DNA of 64,000 bases from Blochmannia endosymbiont of Camponotus sp. (GTDB lineage Bacteria; Pseudomonadota; Gammaproteobacteria; Enterobacterales; Enterobacteriaceae), in NCBI RefSeq assembly GCF_023586365.1, contig NZ_CP097759.1, positions 248,001-312,000 of the forward strand, given 5' to 3'. The notes below the pieces were generated by a model, which saw only the letters and a program-made list of their open reading frames with translations, had not been told where the DNA came from and did no database searches. The first letter of the stretch is position 1; each line of letters opens with the position of its first letter. Positions 28,952 through 38,566 of the stretch are shown piece by piece. The translations under genes and the position numbers were made by a program.

Positions 28952-31042
28952 TTATAGGTTTTTGTTTTGATCGTACAGTACTTGAATATCATTTTCATCT
29001 ATTTCAGCATCAAAAAAAGATTTAATCATTTTAACGTATGGATCACTTGAAAATTCTTGCTTTATTAATGATATTTTTTCTTTATATAAAGCATGTAAAT
29101 ATTCCATTGGTGTTTTTATTGCATAATTGTCATCTTTTTTTATATGTAATTTTATTGGTGTACCCATATTATTGCTGATTGATTTTTGTATGATATTACG
29201 GAGTTCTGTAGAATTTAAATGCTGGTAATCAGAACGAACATGTAAGCATATTTCATCTGAAGAAATTTTTTCTTTCCACGAATTCATAACTAATTTTTTT
29301 GCTAATTTTGGTAATGACAATCGATATATTTGTGATATCCATAAATCATTGTTTATTGCTTTTTGGAGTATTTCTTTTATGAAATCGGATGTATTTTGAT
29401 GGTTTTTATTCAGGGTTTTCTTATCATTACTATTATTATTAAATTCTAAATATCCTGATAAATCTTTATTAATTTTATCAAAACGATCAGACCTATTTTT
29501 TAAAATTATTGTATTAATACTGGCAAATCGTTCTAATATATCTTTTGTTTTTTTTTGAGATTCTGTAGTTAAATTTGATTTTTTTTTTATTACATTTAAC
29601 TTGTTACGTTCTTTATATTGTAACAGTTTTGATCGAGCTTCTAATATTGTAGAAGTGATATCTGTAATATCTTTATCAGAAACAAATTTTGAAATTTTGG
29701 GTTTGGTATTATCCAAATGTAATTCGGGTTTTTTGAAATTTAAGAGCAATATATTATTTTTTTTTTTTGATTTTTCTGTATTTAATACATTTTCATTATC
29801 TTGATTGTGATTTCTTTTTTGAAAAATATCAGTAGCAATATGCTGTGTATCATTAGTATTTATTTCATTATTATTATCTGAACATGTAGATTTTGAAAGT
29901 ATATTATTATTACCATTATTATTTTTTTTGTTTACTATGTCTATATCAGGGCGAAAAGCTAATGCTCGTAACATGGTCATTTCTATTCCCATGCGATGAC
30001 TAGGAACGTAAGGTAATTCTCGACGACCTAATAGAAAGATTTGATAATATAATTGTACATTTTCTGGCGTAATACGATTACTTAATTTACGTATACGTTG
30101 ATTGATATGTTGTGTTACATTCTCATCTTCTTTTTGTACAGAATTTGAGAGAAATTGCCCTATAGCTATTTTCTGAAAGATAGTAAGAATTTCATTGAAA
30201 ACATAATCCCAATGGATTCCCGAGACAGTCAAATTTTCAATTTGGTGCATAATACTATGTATATCTTCATCAATTAAGCTTTCAATTAAGCATAATGGAT
30301 GCTCGATATTCGATATACCAAACATGTTATTAATAACACTATTAGTTATCTCATTATTTCCTAAGACAATAGCTTGCTCTGCTAAACTAAGCGCATCACG
30401 CATACTTCCTTTTGATGCATATGCTAATGCTTCTAAAGCAGAAGTTTCTATGTTTATGTTTTCTTTATGAAAAATATATGTTAGTTGAGTTATAATTTGA
30501 GAAATATTTAGAGGTTTCAAGTAAAACTGTAAACATCGGGATAAGATAGTCTCCGGTAATTTTTGGTATTCAGTAGTAATCAAAATAAATTTAACATGTG
30601 TAGGTGGTTCTTCTAATGTCTTTAGTAAGGCATTGAAACTATGACGTGATAACATATGTACTTCATCTATGAGATATACTTTAAAGCGACCTCGAGATGG
30701 CATGTATTGTACATTATCTAAAAATTCCCTAGTATCTTCTACTTTAGTGCGTGATGCCGCGTCTATTTCAATCAAATCAATAAAACAACCTAATTCAATA
30801 TCTTTGCAATTATTACATTGACCACACATAGTATATGTTACACCTTGTTCGCAGTTTAATCCTTTTGCGAATAATCGAGCAATAGTAGTTTTTCCTACTC
30901 CTCTTGTGCCGGCTAATATATAAGCATGATGAATTTTATTTAATAAAAAAGTATGTGTTATCGATTGAATGATGTGTTCTTGCCCTACAATATCAGAAAA
31001 TTTTTTTGGACGCCACTTACGGGCGAGTACTTGATAGCTCAT
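28952..31042 (-). CDS. dnaX: DNA polymerase III tau (and possibly gamma) subunit
   Basis: Clamp-loader ATPase and replisome organiser. 696 residues from the ATG at 31042 (643 in E. coli); this start gives MSYQVLARKW as in E. coli, while an ATG at 31057 would add five residues. Walker A GTRGVGKT at 45-52, zinc Cys64, 73, 76 and 79, DEVHMLS, and the sensor motif ILSRC. Domains I-III (to about 370) are well conserved, followed by a low-complexity Lys/Asn-rich linker and a conserved tau C-terminus (LSLPKLAKKL, NSWKE, TPMEYLHALY). The linker holds A12, A10 and A9 tracts; see the findings on a gamma-like product. apt lies just upstream as in E. coli. Confidence 0.96.
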   Translation of the reverse strand: MSYQVLARKWRPKKFSDIVGQEHIIQSITHTFLLNKIHHAYILAGTRGVGKTTIARLFAKGLNCEQGVTYTMCGQCNNCKDIELGCFIDLIEIDAASRTKVEDTREFLDNVQYMPSRGRFKVYLIDEVHMLSRHSFNALLKTLEEPPTHVKFILITTEYQKLPETILSRCLQFYLKPLNISQIITQLTYIFHKENINIETSALEALAYASKGSMRDALSLAEQAIVLGNNEITNSVINNMFGISNIEHPLCLIESLIDEDIHSIMHQIENLTVSGIHWDYVFNEILTIFQKIAIGQFLSNSVQKEDENVTQHINQRIRKLSNRITPENVQLYYQIFLLGRRELPYVPSHRMGIEMTMLRALAFRPDIDIVNKKNNNGNNNILSKSTCSDNNNEINTNDTQHIATDIFQKRNHNQDNENVLNTEKSKKKNNILLLNFKKPELHLDNTKPKISKFVSDKDITDITSTILEARSKLLQYKERNKLNVIKKKSNLTTESQKKTKDILERFASINTIILKNRSDRFDKINKDLSGYLEFNNNSNDKKTLNKNHQNTSDFIKEILQKAINNDLWISQIYRLSLPKLAKKLVMNSWKEKISSDEICLHVRSDYQHLNSTELRNIIQKSISNNMGTPIKLHIKKDDNYAIKTPMEYLHALYKEKISLIKQEFSSDPYVKMIKSFFDAEIDENDIQVLYDQNKNL
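29757..29768 (-). other. A12 slippery tract in dnaX
   Basis: Twelve A's on the coding strand at codons 425-429 (TCA AAA AAA AAA AAT). One extra A puts TAA directly after the tract (429-residue product); one lost A leads to TAA five codons later (433 residues). E. coli gamma, made by programmed frameshifting on an A-rich slippery site, has 431 residues. Thus slippage in either direction yields a gamma-sized clamp-loader subunit. Confidence 0.6.
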
Positions 31043-31114
31043 CAGGATACAACTCATATAGTAATTATTATAAATATAAGAACTAAAACCTATTGGTTTA
31101 GTGGGGGTATATTT

Positions 31115-31669
31115 TTAATGATTAGAGAAGGTCACTAAACTATAGGAGTTTATTTCTATTTTCTTTAATAATGATTTACCACCCAAATTTTCTAAATCTA
31201 TTATAAATCCAGCATGATTTACTTCTCCTCCTAACCGTCTGATTAATTTTACTGCTGCTGCGATTGTTCCACCCGTTGCTAGTAAATCATCTATAATTAA
31301 AACTTTGTCGCCTGGAGTAATGGCATCGGTGTGCATTTCTAAGAATCCATTATCATATTCTAAAATATACGGCTCTTTAATAGTATCGCGTGGTAATCTT
31401 CCTGATTTACGGGCTGGAATAAAACCTAGTTTCAGTATTAATGCTAATGGAGCACTAAATAAGAATCCTCTAGCTTCTATACCTACTACTTTAGTTAATT
31501 TATGATTTTTATAATGATAAGTCAAAAGATTAATGCTTGCCGAATATGCTTGAGGATTTTTTAACAATGTAGTGATGTCTCGAAATAAAATGCCTTCTTT
31601 TGGATAATTAGGTACAAATTGGATACTTTTTTTGATCAATTCTAATTGTTGATCCGTAACATTTGTCAT
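31115..31669 (-). CDS. apt: Adenine phosphoribosyltransferase
   Basis: Purine salvage: adenine plus PRPP gives AMP. 184 residues (183 in E. coli). The PRPP-binding motif [13 protein letters not shown] and the blocks [10 protein letters not shown] and [12 protein letters not shown] are intact; the C-terminus [10 protein letters not shown] matches E. coli. Upstream of dnaX, same strand, 72 bases apart, as in E. coli. It may allow use of host adenine. Confidence 0.96.
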   Translation of the reverse strand: MTNVTDQQLELIKKSIQFVPNYPKEGILFRDITTLLKNPQAYSASINLLTYHYKNHKLTKVVGIEARGFLFSAPLALILKLGFIPARKSGRLPRDTIKEPYILEYDNGFLEMHTDAITPGDKVLIIDDLLATGGTIAAAVKLIRRLGGEVNHAGFIIDLENLGGKSLLKKIEINSYSLVTFSNH

Positions 31670-32573
31670 ATTTTTTCCAAAATAGAAGCGATATTCGTTT
31701 GGATTTATATATATTTATATATAAATTTTTTGTCACCAAATTTTAGTAAATTACTTTATGCACAAAACAATACTATATATTTGTATAATTTATAATATTA
31801 TTTTTTTTACAAATATAACTTAAATATGATATATGTGCCTTATATATATTTTTATCAAAAATTTCAAGTATTTATTTTAAATAAATGAACATTTTTTATA
31901 AGAATATTTTAAGTACAGTAGTAATATAAATGTATATAATTGAAATATGTATTCAATTATTTGGCTATTGATGATAAATAAGTACATTTTTATTTTTTAT
32001 TATAATATGTAAAGTAGTCATATAGCCAATATCTAATCTATTTTAGGATAATAAATTATTAAACATGAATAAATTTTCAATATTATTAGTAGTCTGTATA
32101 CTTTTTTTCGAAATATGTTTAATCATTTGTAAAAGATATGTTTTTCGTGATATTAGTACCGATCTAATTAGATACTTTGTGGCTGATTGTCTATTTGTAT
32201 TTGCAACATCGTGCGTTCTAACATTAAAAATTATAGTTTTTAATAAATAAAAACATAAAAAATTGGATTTAATGTGTTTAAGAAAACATAAAACTATAAT
32301 GAATAAATATACTCTTAAAAAATAAAACACAACACTTGTAACAATGATATCTTAATTATTTCTATTTTCATTGAGTGATATTTTATATGACTAAATATCT
32401 ATTTGGTAAATCACACAAAGATACTGATAAATATTGTTATTCTGTTGTTAAAAGAATAGATGCATTTTCCCTGCCGTTTTGCCAGGAAAAATATACGGTT
32501 ATTATTTTATTGTTTTATTAATACAAAAGACTCATAAAAAGTTAAAATACCGCCTCTGTCTGCTTACTGTATC
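31670..32573. other. Spacer apt/ffs
   Basis: About 900 A+T-rich bases. Two overlapping short frames exist near 32043-32330 (61 codons forward, 95 reverse); neither has a ribosome-binding site at a useful distance, recognisable homology, or a composition unlike its surroundings, so I do not call a gene. An imperfect hairpin TTTTCC...GGAAAA lies at 32465-32490, about 85 bases beyond the 3' end of the 4.5S RNA. Confidence 0.5.
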
Positions 32574-32677
32574 GGGATGCTAAACAAAAATACCCATCGT
32601 AGTTCTTCACTACGGCTGCTTCTTTCCAGACCTGACCGATTTTTAAAAAATTACTATGAATAATTTGGTAACATCCC
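32574..32677 (-). ncRNA. ffs: 4.5S RNA (signal recognition particle RNA)
   Basis: The Ffh-binding apical domain is unmistakable: the reverse strand at 32636-32613 reads GGTCAGGTC-TGGAAA-GAAGCAGCC, matching the E. coli domain with the GGAA tetraloop, whose closing C-G pair has become U-A (compensatory). The RNA ends pair as GGGATGT (32677-32671) with GCATCCC (32580-32574), and the arms between them form an A+T-rich interrupted helix. Estimated length is 104 bases against 114 in E. coli. A good promoter starts seven bases upstream. It is the RNA scaffold for co-translational membrane targeting. Confidence 0.93.
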
Positions 32678-32684
32678 TTTGAAG

Positions 32685-32713
32685 ATTATCCATGATTATC
32701 TTAAATTTTTCAA
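32685..32713 (-). promoter_or_regulatory. Promoter of the 4.5S RNA gene
   Basis: Reading on the reverse strand: TTGAAA (32713-32708), 17-base spacer, GATAAT (32690-32685), then seven bases to the predicted RNA 5' end GGGATG at 32677. Both boxes match the sigma-70 consensus at five of six (GATAAT) and four of six (TTGAAA) positions with optimal spacing, and the position agrees with the independently placed RNA end. Confidence 0.75.
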
Positions 32714-33407
32714 GTAATAATTAAACATTTAGATATAAGTAAAAATTTTAACCTAAAAATATATCTTGTGTTTGTGATTATTTAGTTTTAAAAAAATATT
32801 TTTTAAATTTTGAAATTAGTTGGATAAAAGCCTATAACGTAATTTTAGAGTCGCGTGACTATAGGTGACAGGATTTTTTGTATTATTACTAATTAACATA
32901 CCTAACAAAAAATTTTGATTATTTTCATAGATTTCTTATCAAATATCATGTGATACTGATAGTTAATATTAATGCTCAAAAAAGATAGTCAAAATAGTTT
33001 GATTGCTGCTTATTCTTATCGCTGAATAAAAAATAAATATAGCATACTTAGTATATAATTCAATAGAAATATCATAGCCAGTTAGGCGTACACAGCAGAT
33101 AGAAAATTTTTTTAAATAATAAAAACCACACTAACCATGATGTAGGAAATAGCGAGCGCTACACAAAAAATTTAATTCTATTAGTATGACTGTTTTATTA
33201 TTTAATAATCTATAATAATCGAAATCAATAGCAATACTTAACTTTTTATGAATTTTTGTTTAAAAAAATAAAAATTACTTCTATTTAATTAGAACATCAT
33301 GCTATACGTTCTTATATAGTATTTATATGTGATTATTTCAACATAATGAATGATAATACATCCTATTTTTATTTTATCCATATGGTTTCTACAAATTATA
33401 CGATATA
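32714..33407. other. Spacer ffs/lon
   Basis: 694 bases between the ffs promoter and the lon stop. No gene recognised. It includes small GC-containing hairpins (AGTC-GCGT-GACT near 32852-32863; TAGC-GAGC-GCTA near 33154-33165), which might be remnants or terminator cores, neither followed by a clear T-run in the lon direction. Confidence 0.45.
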
Positions 33408-35771
33408 TTATACTAATGATGCTTTAGGTGTTATTTCAGAATTAAATGGGATATTTTGTAATGCTAACATTAAAACTTCATCTATTTGTTTGACTGGATG
33501 AATATCTAAATTATCAACTACAATAGCTGGCATATCTTCTAAGTCACGTTTGTTTTCATACGGTATTAACACTGTTTTAATGCCTCCTCGATGCGCGGCT
33601 AACAATTTTTCTTTCAATCCACCAATAGGTAATATTTGCCCTCTTAAAGTTATTTCTCCTGTCATCGCCACACTAGCTTTAACAGAATTTCCTGTTAAAC
33701 AAGAAACTAAAGCAGTACACATCGCAATGCCAGCACTTGGGCCGTCTTTTGGTGTAGCTCCTTCTGGTACATGCACATGAATGTCTTTTTTTTCATAAAA
33801 ATCAGTATTAATACCTAATTTATCTGCACGCGCTCTTACCACTGTTAATGCAGCTTGAATAGATTCTTGCATAACTTCACCTAAAGACCCAGTGTATGTC
33901 AATTTTCCTTTTCCAGGAACACAAGCAGTTTCAATAGTTAAAAGATCTCCTCCTACTTCAGTCCAAGCTAATCCAGTGACTTGTCCTACACGATTTTCTT
34001 GATCTGCATGAGCACAATCATAGCGTTGTACACCAAGAAAATCTTTTAAATTGTTTTTATCAATGGTTATGCGTCTTATTTTTTTATTCATTAAAAGCAT
34101 TTTTACTGTTTTACGGCATAATTTAGAAATTTCGCGCTCTAAATTACGTACTCCAGCTTCACGTGTATAATGTCTAATAATATTTATTAAAGCATCGTCT
34201 TGAATCGTTAGTTCTTCTAACTTCAAAGCGTTGCGCTCTATTTGTTTAGTGAATAAATGCTGTCGTGCTATGTTTAATTTTTCATCTTCGGTATAACCAG
34301 ATAAACGTATTACTTCCATTCGATCTAACAAAGGACTAGGAATATCCATTGAGTTAGAAGTAGCAACAAACATAACATCAGACAAATCATAATCTATTTC
34401 TAAATAATGATCATTAAAAGTAGTATTTTGCTCTGGATCTAATACTTCTAGCAAAGCAGCAGCTGGATCTCCACGCATATCTAAAGACATTTTATCTATT
34501 TCATCTAAAAGGAATAACGGATTCCTTACTCCAACTTTAGACATTTTTTGTATAAGTTTACCAGGCATGGATCCAATGTAGGTACGACGGTGACCTCTAA
34601 TTTCGGCTTCATCGCGCATTCCGCCTAAAGCCATACGTATATACTTACGTCCAGTAGCCTTAGCAATAGATTGCCCAAGTGATGTTTTACCTACTCCAGG
34701 TGGCCCCACTAAACATAAAATAGGTCCTTTAATTTTGTTGATTCTATTTTGTACTGCTAAATATTCTAAAATCCGATCTTTAACACGCTCTAATCCGTGG
34801 TGGTCTTTGTCCAGGCTTTCTTGAGCTTTAATCAGATCTTTTTTCATTTTACTTCTTGCATGCCAAGGTACTGATAGTATCCAATCAATATATCCACGGA
34901 TTACAGCAGCTTCAGCAGACATAGGGGACATCATTTTTAATTTTTGCCACTCTGATTCTACTTTGTTTCGCGCCTCTTTAGGCATTTTAGCTGCTTCTAT
35001 TTTGAGTCTAAGGGATTCATTTTCATCGATAACAGCATCTAGTTCTCCCAGTTCTTTTTGTATAGCCTTCATTTGTTCATTTAAGTAATACTCACGTTGG
35101 CTCTTTTCCATTTGTTTTTTTACACGATTGCGAATACGTTTTTCAACTTGTAATAATTCAATTTCTGATTCCATCATTGCTATTAAATATTCTAGTCTTT
35201 CCGTAATATCTGCCATTTCTAAAATGGATTGTTTATCGTCTAATTTGAGTGGCATATGAGCGGCGATGGTATCAGCAAGACGATCTGCATTGTCGATATT
35301 ATTCAAAGATGTTAAAACTTCAGCGGGTATTTTCTTATTAAGCTTAAGATATCCTTCAAATTGACTAATAACGGTGCGCATTAAAGCTTCTTGTTCGCGT
35401 TCGTTTAATTCGTTAGGATGAAAAGAACTTGCTTGAGCTTTAAAGTGATTTCCAGTATCAGTTAACTCCATGATGCGGGCGCGCTCTAGCCCTTCTACTA
35501 ATACTTTTACCGTACCATCTGGTAATTTGAGCATCTGTAATATTATAGATATTGTTCCAACTGGAAAAAGGTCATTAATACTTGGTTCATCGGTTGATGC
35601 TTCTTTTTGGGCTACTAACAGAACTTTTTTGTCACCATTCATGGAAGATTCGAGACATCTAATTGATTTGTCCCGGCCAACGAATAACGGAATCACCATA
35701 TGTGGATACACCACTACATCACGCAAAGGCAACACTGGTATTTCTATGCGCTCAGTTTGATCAGTATTCAT
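33408..35771 (-). CDS. lon: ATP-dependent protease Lon
   Basis: Cytoplasmic AAA+ protease for misfolded and regulatory proteins. 787 residues (784 in E. coli), the best conserved large protein of the window. N-terminal substrate domain 1-310, Walker A GPPGVGKTS near 357, Walker B FLLDEIDKM, and the serine protease domain with catalytic Ser in DGPSAGIAM and Lys in GGLKEKLLAA. The region before the ATG, AGAGAGATCGCTCT, resembles the E. coli lon leader. A heat-shock promoter precedes it. clpP, clpX and hupB, its E. coli neighbours, are not here. Confidence 0.98.
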   Translation of the reverse strand: MNTDQTERIEIPVLPLRDVVVYPHMVIPLFVGRDKSIRCLESSMNGDKKVLLVAQKEASTDEPSINDLFPVGTISIILQMLKLPDGTVKVLVEGLERARIMELTDTGNHFKAQASSFHPNELNEREQEALMRTVISQFEGYLKLNKKIPAEVLTSLNNIDNADRLADTIAAHMPLKLDDKQSILEMADITERLEYLIAMMESEIELLQVEKRIRNRVKKQMEKSQREYYLNEQMKAIQKELGELDAVIDENESLRLKIEAAKMPKEARNKVESEWQKLKMMSPMSAEAAVIRGYIDWILSVPWHARSKMKKDLIKAQESLDKDHHGLERVKDRILEYLAVQNRINKIKGPILCLVGPPGVGKTSLGQSIAKATGRKYIRMALGGMRDEAEIRGHRRTYIGSMPGKLIQKMSKVGVRNPLFLLDEIDKMSLDMRGDPAAALLEVLDPEQNTTFNDHYLEIDYDLSDVMFVATSNSMDIPSPLLDRMEVIRLSGYTEDEKLNIARQHLFTKQIERNALKLEELTIQDDALINIIRHYTREAGVRNLEREISKLCRKTVKMLLMNKKIRRITIDKNNLKDFLGVQRYDCAHADQENRVGQVTGLAWTEVGGDLLTIETACVPGKGKLTYTGSLGEVMQESIQAALTVVRARADKLGINTDFYEKKDIHVHVPEGATPKDGPSAGIAMCTALVSCLTGNSVKASVAMTGEITLRGQILPIGGLKEKLLAAHRGGIKTVLIPYENKRDLEDMPAIVVDNLDIHPVKQIDEVLMLALQNIPFNSEITPKASLV

Positions 35772-35857
35772 AGAGCGATCTCTCTTGGTTAGAACTTGTC
35801 GATATTATAACATCTTTAATATTCGTCTGCACCATTTTAATAATCAGATACTTAAAA

Positions 35858-35885
35858 ATATGGGGACAAATTAATTATATTCAAC
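35858..35885 (-). promoter_or_regulatory. Sigma-32 (heat-shock) promoter of lon
   Basis: On the reverse strand: GTTGAA (35885-35880), 14-base spacer, CCCCATAT (35865-35858), 86 bases before the lon ATG. The same elements with the same 14-base spacing precede lon in E. coli. In a spacer this poor in G and C, the CCCC box stands out. It implies that RpoH-dependent control of lon has been kept. Confidence 0.85.
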
Positions 35886-36753
35886 ATGGAGCATTATGAA
35901 ACATAAAAAAATAAATAATTATTTATACCGAATTTATTCTATCATTTAATATTTATTAGATTTTAATTATGCAAAAAATTATTTTTGTGTATTAAAACAC
36001 GCTTTAGTATTTTTAATATTTAATTTGCATTTATATATAGATATATTTCAATAAATCTGTTAATTATTTTAATTTTTTCGATATAGTTATTTATTTTATT
36101 GAAAATATATTAGTGTAATAAGTATTACTTATATATGTAGTTTTACATGTATGTATAGTTAATCATGTTAACTTAATAAGACATTAAGTCATATTTTTTA
36201 AATTCCAAGTAATTAATTATTTTTTGAATAATAAGTTTGTATCTAATAAGTGAATGTATATATAATATAATAAGAATGTTATATTACGATGAATAAATAA
36301 TTTTTATTTATCATCAGTAATTATAATTACAAGGTTTTTAATTTTATTCTATAATAGAAATGCGATAGTATTTGAATTTGTGCGTAAATATGATGATATA
36401 CCAAAATTTGGTAAAAATTTATTTTTTGTAAAATTATTTTTATGATGGTAACAGACTATATTGGTAAATAATTCTTATTATTAATAGTTTTATATGCGTA
36501 AATTGTTGGATTATATAAAAATATATATAATTATACATTGTTTTAATCAATATACGTTTGTATATATCGAGAGTATTTTTTTGTCTTTTATAATATTTTA
36601 ATGTGTTTTGTTATGTTTATAATTATACGGGAGAAATTACTGTTTTATTAACATTTTAGTTATATAATCTAAATAATTAAATAATTAAAAAAATAATTAT
36701 TTTAAAAAATTAAAGTTTTCAATATTATTTTTTATTTATGACTATTTACAGGG

Positions 36754-36780
36754 AAATAATGTTAATTATTAACATTATTT
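36754..36780. repeat. Perfect 12-bp inverted repeat, 3-base loop
   Basis: AAATAATGTTAA, loop TTA, then its exact complement TTAACATTATTT. It lies in the middle of the lon/pmbA spacer, about 450 bases beyond the pmbA stop. A+T-rich arms make chance occurrence more likely than for GC-containing repeats. Confidence 0.7.
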
Positions 36781-37101
36781 ATTTTCAGGATAATGTTTAG
36801 GTATTGTTGTTATTTAGATATAAATTCGTTTATTTGATAATTTCCGATTTTAATACTTTTTATGTATTATTTATTAATAATTTTAATATAAATTTAATTT
36901 ATGTTAGAGTACATAAATTAAAGAAGTTATCATGTATTAACTCGATGACATTTGTATGACTATATATGATATATTATATTAACGTAAATATTAATTTCGT
37001 TTAAAATAGTATTAATTATATATAAAAATATAATTAAATTTTAAAAAGAGTTATTTTTACGCTGTAAAACCATAAAAGTCGTCAAATCAATATATTAATT
37101 T

Positions 37102-37160
37102 TATTAACATATATATATATATATGTTAATATTATTAACATATATATATATATGTTAATA
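37102..37160. repeat. Two tandem AT palindromes after pmbA
   Basis: TATTAACA-(AT)n-TGTTAATA occurs twice, at 37102-37131 and 37133-37160, separated by one T; the copies differ by a single AT dinucleotide. Both are perfect palindromes able to form cruciforms or RNA hairpins. They lie 66 bases beyond the pmbA stop, so a role in ending or stabilising the pmbA transcript is possible. Confidence 0.8.
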
Positions 37161-37225
37161 TATTACATATATTTTTATGATTTTAAAAAAAGATCTTTTC
37201 AGTAAAAATATATGTAATTGTTATT

Positions 37226-38566
37226 CTAAATACCTGCTATCTTCATAGAAGATATTAAAACAGATCCACAATGAATATGATTACGTGTTTCAATATCGTG
37301 TCCAATAGCATCAATATTATAAAACATATCTTTTAGATTACCAGCAATGGCAATTTCACTTACTGGATATTGAATATCACCGTTTTCTACCCAAAAACCA
37401 GCTACTCCACGTGAATAATCTCCGGTAGTAATATTAATTCCTTGCCCCATTATATTAGTAACAACAAGCCCGCGCCGCATATTCTTTATTAATTCCATAA
37501 AACTTAAATTTTGACAACTAATATACCAATTATAGATACCATCAGCATGTCCAGTGCTTTTTAGTCCCATTTTACGTGCAGAATAACTGTTGAAAATCCA
37601 ACTGTTTAATATACCATCTTCTACAATATCCCTATTCAAAGTTTGTACCCCTTCGCTATCAAATGGAGCTGATCCTAATCCTTTTAATACATGCGGGCGT
37701 TCTCTAATTGATATCCAAGAAGGAAAAATTTTTTTCTTCAGATCATTTAATAAAAAAGTAGATTTGCGCCATACATTATTTCCATGAATAGCGCTTGCTA
37801 AATGGTGGAATAAACTTGTAGCTACTTCTGCAGAAAATAATACCGGAGATTCCATTGTTTTTAATTTTTTAGGATTTAAATGATTTAGAGCGCGTTGAGC
37901 ACATTCTTGCCCAACCCATTCTGGTGAGCGTAAATCATCAAATGAGCGACTTAATGTATACGCATAATTTTGTTCCATGATATCATTGCTTGCGGCAATC
38001 ACACCACAACATAAAGAATGTTGGCTACTGGTGTAACTTTGTAACATACCATGACTATTCCCAAAAACTTTAGTGGTAAAATAACTGCTAAATCTGCCTC
38101 CTTCAGTATAAATTATACGTTTATCATATTTTAATGCTGTTTCTTCTGCTGTAGATGCTAGAGTCACTCCTAATTTAGTATCTAAACTAATTGGATGAAA
38201 TAAATCAAGATTCATGGAATTGAACGCTAATAATTCTTTATCGGCTATTCCAGCATATGGGTCTGGAGAAGTATAAGATGCTATATCCGCTGCAGCTTCC
38301 ACAGTACGATTTATTGTTTTCTCATTTAAATCATTTGAAAGAGCACTGCCTTTTCGTTGTTGACGAAACATAGTTATATCTAAGATACCGCGACTATTAA
38401 ATTCTACATTCTCCAATTTTCCGTAACGAGTACTGACTGTAATTCCTGTGGTTTTAACTACTGAAACTTCCACTTCATTTGAATATGCATATGCTAAATT
38501 TAATGTTTGATTTACTATATTTTCTAAAAAATTACATTGTTGTATTACGTCATCTATTACATTCAT
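37226..38566 (-). CDS. pmbA: TldE/PmbA, partner subunit of the TldD/TldE protease
   Basis: 446 residues (450 in E. coli PmbA). In E. coli it forms a heterodimer with TldD that degrades unfolded peptides and matures microcin B17 and CcdA. TldE itself has no zinc motif, and none is seen here. Conserved blocks: [59 protein letters not shown] and the C-terminal MKIAGI. Strong AGGAG ribosome-binding site before the ATG at 38566. It sits 450 bases behind tldD on the same strand, whereas the two are far apart in E. coli. Confidence 0.95.
   Translation of the reverse strand: MNVIDDVIQQCNFLENIVNQTLNLAYAYSNEVEVSVVKTTGITVSTRYGKLENVEFNSRGILDITMFRQQRKGSALSNDLNEKTINRTVEAAADIASYTSPDPYAGIADKELLAFNSMNLDLFHPISLDTKLGVTLASTAEETALKYDKRIIYTEGGRFSSYFTTKVFGNSHGMLQSYTSSQHSLCCGVIAASNDIMEQNYAYTLSRSFDDLRSPEWVGQECAQRALNHLNPKKLKTMESPVLFSAEVATSLFHHLASAIHGNNVWRKSTFLLNDLKKKIFPSWISIRERPHVLKGLGSAPFDSEGVQTLNRDIVEDGILNSWIFNSYSARKMGLKSTGHADGIYNWYISCQNLSFMELIKNMRRGLVVTNIMGQGINITTGDYSRGVAGFWVENGDIQYPVSEIAIAGNLKDMFYNIDAIGHDIETRNHIHCGSVLISSMKIAGI

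Larger units (their letters stand above)
35886..37225. other. Very long A+T-rich spacer lon/pmbA
   Basis: The longest gene-free stretch of the window (1.3 kb), extremely A+T-rich and dense in stop codons in all frames. It holds a perfect 12-bp hairpin (36754-36780) and two tandem AT palindromes (37102-37160), listed separately. It marks the junction between the lon block and the pmbA-tldD-mre block, which are far apart in E. coli, so it may be an old rearrangement site with fully eroded genes. Confidence 0.5.

Noticed and set aside
32043..32330. Overlapping short frames on both strands between apt and ffs (61 codons forward, 95 reverse)
   Set aside because: No ribosome-binding site at a useful distance, no recognisable motif, low-complexity A+T-driven composition, and both strands open at once, as expected by chance.
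32465..32490. Hairpin TTTTCC...GGAAAA as terminator of the 4.5S RNA
   Set aside because: The stem is interrupted, lies about 85 bases beyond the RNA end, and lacks a T-run on the reverse strand.
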